Source: a virus. From it: a stretch of DNA of 36,807 nt. Location of the stretch: positions 1 through 36,807 of IMG/VR virus record IMGVR_UViG_3300047564_004503; one strand, given 5' to 3'. The notes beneath the pieces are model-generated. The model ran no database searches and had not been told where the DNA came from. It saw only the letters and a list, made by a program, of their open reading frames with translations. Below, one piece after another: positions 17,756 to 29,700 of this stretch (position 1 is the first letter of the stretch; every line of letters begins with the position of its first letter). Made by a program: the position numbers and the translations under genes.

Positions 17756-20700
17756 ATGATACAGACTGGTTTTGATACTAGGATTAAAATTCAACAAATA
17801 GTTGAAAATCAGTTACCTGAATTTATTTTAGATGAAAGTCCTAAAACAGTAGATTTTCTAAAACAATACTATATTTCTCAGGAATATCAATCCGGTCCAG
17901 TAGATATTGGTGAGAATTTAGATAAGTATATAAAAGTTGAACTCTTAGACCCAGAAATAATTGGAACAAATACTAAATTAACTGCCGATATTACTTCCGA
18001 AAGTGATGTAATATCTGTTGAAAGTACCAAAGGATATCCAAATACTTATGGACTTTTTAAGATAGATAATGAAATTATTACATATACAGGTATTACTACA
18101 AATTCCTTCACAGGTTGTGTTAGAGGATTTAGTGGAATATCTAGTTATCATGATTCATTAGACCAAGGTGAATTAGTTTTTGAAACAACCTCCTCAGATT
18201 CTCATGTTCAAAATTCTACGGTTGTCAATCTTAGTAAACTATTTTTAACAGAATTTTATAACAAATTAAGATATACTTTTACACCCGGATTAGAAAATTA
18301 TAATTTTGTCCCTGAGTTAAATTCAGGAACTTTTATAAGTAGAGCAAAGGACTTTTATAAGTCAAAAGGAACTGAAGCATCATTTGATATTTTATTTAAA
18401 ATCTTATATAATGAAAAACCTAAAATTGTTAACTTAGAGCAATATGTAATCAAACCTTCTTCTGCAAATTATATAAAAAGAAAAATTGTTGTAATAAGTC
18501 CCATATCTGGAAATCCAGTAAACTTAATTGGTCAAGGTATTAAAAAGTCTACTAATGATCAAGCAACAGGATCAGTTTCAAATGTAGAAGCAATATCTAG
18601 AAATGGACAGTTATATTACAAATTAGATTTATATATTGATAATGAGGGTGATAGTGGTGTTGACGGTGTATTTTCAGTTACACCTCAAACAAGAACGATT
18701 GAAAAAGTTTCTATAGGTTCTTCAGTTATTACTGTAGATTCCACTATTTCTTTTGGAGAAACTGGAAAATTAGTAGTTGATGATAATACTATTACATATG
18801 AGTATAAAACTATTAATCAATTTTTAGGTTGTGTAGGTGTAGACCCTGAGATAGAAATTGGTAGTAATATCACCAGTGATGAATACTATTATGGATATGA
18901 AAACGGTGATAAAAATAAAGAAGTTAGATTTAGATTAACTAGCATTATTTCAAAGTTTGTACCTAAAAATACTTTTATTCTTGCAAACGTTGGAGAACTT
19001 ATTTCTGTTGGTGGAGTTGGTAAAGAAATCAAAAATCCTCCAGTAAACAAAAAATATAGTGAAATTTTTTCTAATTCATTAATCTATAATACAACATCCA
19101 GATATTTTGTTAAGTATGTAGGATCAAATACATTTGATACTCAAACTATTGTTGATAAGTCTAGTTTGAAAGTTGGAGATGAAGTAGAAATTCTAATCAG
19201 AGGAACTCAAAATATTGTTTCTTCCGAAGGGTGTACTGTAAGTAGCATTCCAACATTAAATAGAATAATTTTAACAAATTTATTAGATAAAGATGGTTTA
19301 GCATTTAACCCCGGAGACCCATCAAAATCTTATTTCAATTTAGATTTAGATATTAGAAGAAAATTAAAAAAAGCTTCTAGTTCGGGAACAAATATTGAAT
19401 TTGGCAATAATGTTTTATGTAATATACAAAATGTCTATACTGATGATAATAATGATTTGTATATTGCATCGAACTCTCTTCCAGAATATCCCATAACAAA
19501 TAGTATATTTGAATTAACCATTCCTGAAATTAGTAGTCAATATATTACAAATAGGGACACAGTAAAGGAGCAATATACTTCAATTACTTTTGATTTTTCT
19601 CCTGGTTCTGAAAATTTTTCAAAAGGATTTTCATCAGTTCCATTTTTAACTGGTGATAAAATTTATTATACTCCAGGAAATTCACCAATAGTTGGATTGA
19701 AGGAGGGTGAGTATTACATAAAAGTTCTCGATAGTAGTACTATTAGACTCTACGATTCACTTTCTTTTGTTGATATTGATGATTATATTGAGATTGACAT
19801 TCCAATAAATCCTCAAGATTGCCTTGGTGCTCACACATTTTCCCTTTCTATTCAAAAAGGTAAAAAAATATTCCCACAAAAAATACTTAAAAAATTTCCC
19901 AATAATCAAACATCTAGATTAAATCCAGGTAAAGAAACAGTTTCGGGTGCAACTGGAATTTTAATAAACGGTGTTGAAATTTTAAATTATAAATTTGTAG
20001 ATAAAGTTTATTATGGACCTATCAAGTCTGCAAAAATAGTTAGTGGAGGTGAAGGATATGATGTAATAAATCCTCCAGAAATTAATATATCAAATGAAGT
20101 TGGAAACGGAGCCAAGATTCAACCAGTAGTTTCTGGTTCATTTAAAGATGTTTTAATTGATTTACAAGAGTTTGATTTAGATAAAATAGTTTCTATAGGT
20201 GTAAGTGGTGGAAATGGTTCTGGTGCTGTTTTTGAACCTATAATTGAGGCAAGAAGTAGAAAAGTTTATTTTAAAGGTAATAATATAGATTTAATAAATG
20301 AAGTAGTTCTTTTTGATAGTCCTCACTACTTTTTTGATGGCGAACCTATCGTATATTCGTCAAATTCAAATTCACCTCTAGGAATTGGTAATTTTAAGGG
20401 AAGTAATGCTTCAAGTGGTAAATTTTTAAAAAATTCAAACATATATTATCCAAAAGTAATTAATTCAAAATCAATTATATTATATCCTTCATTACTAGAT
20501 TATAATTCTGGAATTAATACTGTAGGATTTACAACAATCAATGCATTTGGAACTCATTTATTCCAAACATTAAACAATAAAAAATATCTAACAAAAATTA
20601 AAGTAGTTGATAGTGGTTCTGGATACACTAATAGAAAACTGATTGTTAAACCTGCAGGAATATCTACGGAAAATCACACCATCAGTTTTAAAAATCATGG

Positions 20701-23700
20701 ATTTAAAACTGGAGAAACTGTAATTTATAATTATCAATCCACTCCAATTGTAGGATTATCATCAAATACTGAATATAAAGTTTTGGTTTTAGATAACGAT
20801 TCTTTTAGATTATCTGATTGTGGGATAGGATGCACAAATTTAGAAAATTTTAATTTAGAAAAGTATTCTAAAATTTATTCAAAAGGAACTGGGTATCAGT
20901 ATTTTAGTTACCCCGAAATAAAAGTAAACATTTCAATTAACAGTGGAATAGTAACTTTTAGAGAAGTTGTTGGTGTTATAACTGCTACTCCAGTGGTTAG
21001 AGGTGAAATAATAGATGCTTATGTTTATGAAGAAGGACAAAATTATGGTTCAGATGTTATCAATTTAAACAAAAAACCAATAATTAAAGTAATACCAGGA
21101 AATGGTGCAGAGATTGTACCAGTTTTATCTCTTGGATCTATCATAAACACACAAATTAATTTTGGAGGTATTAATTATAGTTCCGTTCCAGATTTAGTTG
21201 TTGAGGGTGATGGATCGGGTGCTTCACTAAGAGCAGTTGTTAAAAATAAAAGAATAGTTGAAGTGAGAATTTTAAATCCTGGAATTGGATACTCTTATGC
21301 AAAAATAAAAATAGTTTCTCCAGGAAAAAATGCTATTATCGATGTTTTTCTGAGAGATTTGACTGTAAATCTAACGAGTAGATTTGGTAATGATTTAATA
21401 TATGGAGACAATAGTTTACAATATTTTACACTAGGATACAATTCTCAAGTTAGATCTTCTTTAGGTGATGATTCTGAGACTACTTTAGCTCATTCTCCAA
21501 TAATTGGATGGGCTTATGATGGAAATCCAATATATGGATCTTTTGGACTTTCAGATCCCAATGATTCTGCATCTTCACCAAAAAGATTAGTTTCTAGTTA
21601 TCAGTTAGATGCTAGTTCAGTTACTAACAGACCATCTATATTTCCGGAAGGATTTTTTGTTGAAGATTATGTCTACACTAATTCCGGTGATTTAGATGAA
21701 TGCAATGGTAGATATACCAAAACTCCAGAATTTCCTGATGGCATATATGCATACTTTACAACCACAAAAAGTGCTGGATCACAAATTATACCATCTTTCC
21801 CATATTTTATAGGAAATAGATATAGAAACGAATATGTTGAAGAAAATAAAACATTAAATCAATCATTTGATTTTAATAATTCATCACTTTTGAGGAACAC
21901 TTTTCCATATAAAGCAAATGATTTATATGCATCCAATGATGGATTTATAGAATCTTTTGAAAATACAAATCAATCGTCCATAATTGAATCAACACTTAAA
22001 GGTGTGATTGATGGATTTGAAATCCTAAATGCAGGTACAGATTATAGAGTTGGTGATTCTGTAGTGTTTAAAGAAGATGTAACCGGTTCTGGTCTAGATG
22101 TAAAAGTAAATACTGTAGATGGAAAGGAAATTTTAGATATTAAAACAACATTAAATTCATATGACAACGTTGTATTAAAGAAAACTAATAAGGATGAAAT
22201 TCAAATTAAAGTTTCACCTTATCATAATTTTGATAATGCTGATTATGTTAATATCTCTGGTTTAACTAGTGGACTTAATATTTTAAATAAAACTTATCAA
22301 ATAGGAGTCACATCTTTTAGAACTGTTATATCTAAAGATATCTTATCTAATTCTCAACCAGGAATTATTACCGATATATATGTATCAAATATCCCAGAAA
22401 CTGTCTCTATAGGAAGTAGTATTAAAATTAATTCTGAAATATTTGGAATAATTGATATCATAAAAAATCAAAATATACTCAGAGTAAGAAGATCTCAATC
22501 TGATAATTCTTATGTTGGAGTCAATACGGTTGTAGTTGATTATCTTCCAGATACATTTACAATTAAAGAAACAGTAGATGATTTTGATTCATCATTTACT
22601 AAACAATTCTTCTTCAATCCACAGGAATCTGTTGGTGTAAGTACAATTGTAGGTGCTGCTGTAACTTCATTGTATTCTATATCTGGAAAAACTTCTGTTG
22701 GAATTGGAACAACTAGTTCTACTCCATTAATTAGAAATCTTGTCGGATCTAGCATATATTTACAAAATCATAAGATAAAGACAGGAGATTTAATAAGATT
22801 TTCAAAACCAATTAATGCAGATTATTTTTCTGTTGAAAGTGGGATAGTTACTACTGGTATTTCTACATTTAGAATACCGTTATCTGAATCTGATATAAAT
22901 TCTCAAACTTTCTATGCAATTAATAATGGTGGAGATTTTATTGGATTATCTACAGAATATGGTCCTGTTGGACAAAATTTATTATTAGGACTCTATGGTA
23001 AAAAATATACAGGATATTTTGCAGATTCACTAACATTTTTCAACTCATCCAACGATACTGGTATAACGACAAATATTCACCAGTTAGATAGTTATGGATT
23101 ATCCGATACTAACTTTAGTTGGCAATTCTTTGGATATTATAAATCTACAAATACTGGCATTAATACAATTACAGTTACTTCGACTGGATCTGCATACTTG
23201 TGGTTAGGTAGTTCCGCAATATCAGGATTCACCACAAACAATGCTTTAGTATCAGCACCTGGAACTGGAACAAAGACAGCAGTTGGATCCACATCTCTCA
23301 TAAAAGATAAGTATTACCCAATCAGAATAGTATCAGGAAGAAATGCTGCAGGAACTTTAACAGTCAAAGCAGAATCTGTTGGAATTGGAAGTACAACTTC
23401 TTTCATTTTCTATAATACTCAAGAGGTACTAACATTATCTACAGAACCAAAACCACTAGTATTTTTAAATAGAGGAAGTTCAAACGTTTTTGACTATCAA
23501 ATTCAAACAGTAGATAATCAAGTATTAGGAAAAGTTAATAGAATAGAAGCAAAAGTATCAGTTTCTACCGATCATGGATTGAAAATTGGAGACACAGTAA
23601 CACTGACTGTTGAACCAAATAAATCTATAGGAATAGGAACTACAAGTCCTCTTGCTATAAAACTTGATTCATTTACTAACAAAATTATTAATCAAACTAC

Positions 23701-26700
23701 AAATATTGAACCATCTGGAATAAACACAAACAATAATATTATTCAAGTTCCAAATCATATATTCAAAACTGGCGATAAAGTTTTATATAATAGTACAACA
23801 ACCGTAGCATCAGGTTTAAGTACCGGAACATATTTTGTTTTGGTAGTAGATAAAGACAACATTCAATTATCAGAAACATATAAATCTTTAGAAATTAATC
23901 CACCCAAAGTCGTGAGTTTTGGGGGGACTATTGGTGGAAGTGGTCAAACAATTTCAAAAATTAATCCAGAACTAAATCCAATCATTGGTAATAATTTAAG
24001 CATAGATTTGTCTGATGATTCTTTGAGAGGATATAATTTCAAATTATTCTCAGATAAAGAATTTCAAAGAGAATTTATTTCGATAGCAAATACAAATAGT
24101 TTTAGCGTATCTGGTGTTGGTAGTGTAGGATATTCTGGTTCACAATTAACTTTAAAATATAGTAATGATTTACCTAAAACTTTATTTTACAGTTTAGAAA
24201 AGTCTGGAGAAGTGATATCTCCAGATAACAGCGTTAAAAATGCCTCCCAAATTAATTATATTAAGAGCTCTTACAGTGGTGAATATAAAGTTTCTGAAAT
24301 TGGAATAAACACGGTATCTTCATCTAGCACCACATTTACAGTTAATCTTTTAGAAACTCCGGAATCCTTATCATATGATAATGAGGATTGTTCAACGATA
24401 AAATATTCAACATCATCAAAAACTGCTCTTGGTCCAATAAACAATGTTAAAGTTTTATCAACTGGTTCAAATTATACCAATCTTCCATCATTTGAAACAG
24501 TAGATTCTCAAACTGGAGTGGGGGCTTTTATTTCCCCAACAACTTCTACTATAGGAAAAATAGTAGAAACTAAGTTATTTAACCAAGGATATGAATATTC
24601 TTCAGATAAAACTTTAAGACCATTTTCAAAAAAAATATTTAAATGTTCTATTAAAAATTATCAATATTTGGAAGATGTCACTGTAACATCCGGCGGAAGT
24701 GGATATTTAGGAGCTCCTGATATTATTTTTGCAGATAAAACAGGTGAAATTAGATTAACTGAAAGTTTGCTGGAAGCTAAATATGAGCCAAATACTGTTA
24801 CTGACGTTAATATAATTAATAAGCCATATGGAACTTCTAGTAATCCATTAGACTTTGTTGTTGCAGCAGTAAATAATACAAATGGGGTATCAGTAGATAC
24901 TGCACAAGCCTCTTCAGTAGGAATTGTAACATGTACGTTAACGACTCCTGTTTTGGGTTTCAGTCAAAACGTGTTTAATGTTGGGGAAAAAGTATTTGTT
25001 GAAGGAATTAAAAGAGATGATGACAGTGGAACTGGAATAAATTCAGTAGAACTAGGATTTAACTTCTTTGAAGTAGTTTCATACTCAAATACAATACCTG
25101 CAGTAGTTGAATTAGATATTTCAAACTATACAAATGACCCTGGAAGCATATCATTTATTCAAGATTCTTTCGCAAGTATAATAAAAGCTTCAAGTTATCC
25201 AACATTTTCAATAACCTTGAGTCCAGTTAATTTATCACCATTTGTAGACGGTGAGAAATTAAAAATATTAGTAAATAATAACTTTATTGATTCAGATTTA
25301 ATATTAAAGTCTTTTGACAGTGGAATTGTTTTAATTGAAGGTAATGATGATTTACGTAAAGGTACAATAGTCCGTGGTTCTTCATCAGGAGCTCTGGCAA
25401 CTATTAGTGAAATTTTTACCAGAGATGGTATTTTTGAAACTGATTACTCTACTGAGATTGTATATAATTGGGTTGATGATATTGGAAAATTAAGTGATAA
25501 TGTTCAATTTATTTTTGATAGTGATTATTATCAAAATCTATCATATTCAATTAGAAGTTCTTTGCAGTATGAAAATTTAAATGCAGAGGTAAATTCTTTA
25601 TTACATCCCGCAGGATTTAAAAACTTTGCAGATACACAAATTGAAATGTCTGCAGAATCTGGAGATAGAATTAACGGTCTTGATCAGTCAACTTTTATAT
25701 ATGATTTGCAAGAAGAAAAAAGAGTTGATACAATCAACAACTATGTATTTGGAATTGATTATAGCGTTAATACTACATTAAATGCATCTAAATTTATAAA
25801 ATTAAAAAATAAAAAATTAAGTAGTTACATTAAGTGTATTACTAACAGAGCTTTACAAATAGATGATATTTCTACACAATTTACAAATAATGATACTCCA
25901 GCTCCTGGATACGCTGATTTGTTCATCACCGACTCAACAGATAATTATGGGCAATATTTAATTCAAATTACAAACTCAGTTGGAGCCGTAGCTCAACTGA
26001 CTGATGTTGTAATTATTGTTAATAATAATAATGATGTATTTACTTTACAAAAAGCTAGTCTAACTAATGCCGTACCAAAAATTGGTGAAATTGATGGATT
26101 TATTGATGATTTTCAAAATTTTAGAGTGAGATTTGATCCAATCGATCCATTCAATGAAGATTATGATATCAAAACTATAAAAACAAGTGTTCCAAATACA
26201 TCATCTACAGGTATAGGAAGTACTTCGATTGGATTTGTAAATATTCAAACCTCTTCCAAATTTGTATCGTCAGGAATAACAACTTCTATTCTTGAATTTG
26301 ATGCAAATTATCGGAATATAGTTGCTACTGTTCAATTAACCGATTTAACTACTAATACTATTTGTTTTGCAGAAGCATATATTGTTTATGATGGTACAGA
26401 CACTTACATTACACGTTATGATTATGAAACTTATTCTAGAACAACAAATTTCTCAAATGAATTTCTTGGAGATTTAATTCCCTCGGTTGATGATGGTGTT
26501 CTTCGTCTAAATTATTTAAATGATACAGATAATTCAATTAGAATTAACACCAGAGCTACTGTTTTTGGGCCAACATCTTTAGGAATAGGTACATTTTACT
26601 TTGTTGATAATGGACAACCATTTGACTCAGTAAGAAGTGCTCGTTATGAATCTAAATTCACCCAAACTTCCGCATCTTCATCTGTTGGTATTGTCACATA

Positions 26701-29700
26701 TTCTAGACAAGAAATATCATCTTTTAGAGCAAAAGTATGCGTTAGTGTAGGATCGAGTAGTGAGTTACATCAGTTTTTAGTTTTAGATGTCTATGAAGGA
26801 TTTGGAGCTACATATACTACACAATATCCTTTACTATCCATCAATGATTATGCAACTGGTATTGGAACTTTTGGTATAGAAAAGGATGATTTTAACTATA
26901 CATTTAAATTTTATAAAAATCCACAACTGGGAACAGCAAATGTTGAAATAAAATATTTTGCAGAAGCATTTTATAACCTATATGAAACCATAAACATTCC
27001 AGAACCTCTTGTTTTGGGACCATCGATAGACACTTTTGTTTTGGATTTTTATAATGGAGCTCAGGCAAATAGAATTAATAGGTTAGATTATGATGCAAAT
27101 TATGAAGGAATACCAATTTTTGAAAAAAGATTTAACCCAGCGAATGAAACTCGTGTCAATTATGCTAATGGAACTATTACCATCCCAAATCATTTTTATC
27201 AAACTGGTGAAGAATTAAGGTATACTCCAGATACATCATTTGTTGGATTTGCAGTAACTGCAATGGGAATCGGTGCTACTGCTAACTATGTTGGAGTAGT
27301 AACAAATAAATTACCTTCCGTAGTATATCCAATAAGACTTGATAATAACAACTTCAAACTTTCAACCAGAAGAGATTATGCACAAGCTGGAATTTTTGTA
27401 ACTTTTACAGATCCAGGATTAGGAAATTATCATTCCTTATCAATGACTGAGCAGTTAACAAAAACTCTATTAGTTATTGATACTGTTGTTCAATCCCCAG
27501 TAACATATTGTTTAGTTGATCATAGGTTGAAGTACAATACTAATATTGTATCTGGTGGTTTAGGTATAGGTGCAGGTAATACCGCATTTGCTCTTAGTGG
27601 AATTTCTTCAGTAAAACCAACAGATTTACTTAAAATAGATGATGAACTTATTAGAGTAAACATCGTCGGTGTAGGTGAAACATCTGGAGCATTAGTTACT
27701 GGTTTAGGAACATTTTATATTGTACAAGCAACAAGAGGTTATGCGGGAACTTTAGCAACTTCTCATACGAATGAATCTTTGGCTTCTCTTTACAGGGGTT
27801 CATATAATGTTGTTGGTAATAAAATATGGTTTACTGAACCTCCCAGGGGTAATGCTGTCACTGAAAGAGATAGTGCAAATCTATTACAACCAAAATCATC
27901 TTTTTCTGGTAGAGTCTTTTTAAGACAAGATTATACTTCTAACGCACTCTATGATGATATTTCAGAAACTTTTACTGGCACAGATGAGAGATATGTATTA
28001 ACTAGTCTTGGTGTCAATACTACTGGAATTGGATCGACTGGAGGAAATGGATTGATTTTTATCAATAGTATTTTCCAAGCACCGATTACAGATAATAATT
28101 CATTAGGTAATTTTGAAGTTGAAGATAATGCTGCTGTTGGCATTACAAGTATTATTTTTACAGGAATAACATCCAGTAATGGATCGTTAATAATAAGTGA
28201 TTCTGATGTTACTCAAAATCAACTTCCTAGAGGTGGTTTAATTGTTTCTTTAGGTTCCTCTTTAGGAATTGGATATGCTTTACCTGTTGGTATTGGAAGT
28301 ACCTCTGTTGATGTAAAAGTAACTTCTGGTAGTATTTCTTCAATAGGATTCACAACATCATTTATTGTTGGATTTGCGTTTACTGGAACTATAGGTATAA
28401 CCTCAACAATAATTACTGGAGTTACAACAAACTCCATTAAAGTAGGACAAGAAATTAGAGCAGTCGGTGTAGTTACAACTGGAATTACCAGAGTATCTTC
28501 AATAGGAATAGGAACAGTAACACTTAATCAACGTTCATTAAATCTCACCGGTCTTTCGACTACTTTTGAAGTAAGAGCAGGTGTAGAATATGGTTCCGGA
28601 TATTTTGGCACAGTTTCAATTGGATTTTCCGACTCAACAGGATCTGGAGCAATAGTATATGGAACAATTGGTGCTGGTGGAAGCATCTCCGGATTTGTCA
28701 TAGAGAATGGTGGAACCGGATATACGAATCCAACTCCAATTATCCCAGAACCATCTTATTCAAATCTTCCGGTTATTGGAGTAAGTAGGTTAAGCACTGG
28801 ATCTACAACTGAAACAGGAACTGGATTATTATTAGACATTGCTGTTACAGGTCAAAGAGAACCTACACCTTTGTCAGGAAGACTTGCTGATGCCTCTAGA
28901 TTGATAGAAGGTAATAAAGAGTTAATTGCTGAGGAAAGTGTTGGAAGAATGTTAGATCAGTTCCCTGGATTTAGCGTTCCTAATGGAAATCAAAACTGTG
29001 TTGACGACATTGTAGATGTTTTGGAGGCAATCTCTTATAACCTTCAATATGGTGGAAATAATCAGGTTTATGATGCTGCAAAAATTTATATTGATAATGA
29101 TTACCTATCAGGTGAAGAAACTCAATCAGTATTTGCTTTCGTACAGGCTAGAGACATTGCGATTCAAGCCATGCGTAATGTTGGAATTGGTACTACAAAG
29201 TCAGGTACAGTTGGAATAACAACTACAATAATTACTGGTATTAATACAATTGGCATTTCAACTGGTAGACAGGTTAGATTTATACCAGGAATTATTACAA
29301 ATGGAACAACTATTACTAGAATAGGTGTTGGATCTATCTTTATAACGCCGACATCAGTAAACACTGTAGGTATTGCTACAACAGTTACAATATCACAATA
29401 TTCCAATATTCAACAGTTTGTAGATTATACTGTCGAGGGAGATATTTCTGGATTACCCGGTGCTTATACTTCCGGAGACTGTGCTGATGTTGCTTCTGCT
29501 ATTGGTTCTTTTGTTGGAATTATTACTGCAGCAATATCTTCAGACACATTACCAACTAATAAAGTAGGAATAGTTTCTGCATATGGGGAGGTCACTTCAT
29601 TCTCTATTAAGAGACCTGGATATGGATTCCAAGTTGGTGATGTATTCAAACCTGTTGGATTGGTTACTGCTAAAGGTTTAAGTAAACCAGTTTATGAATT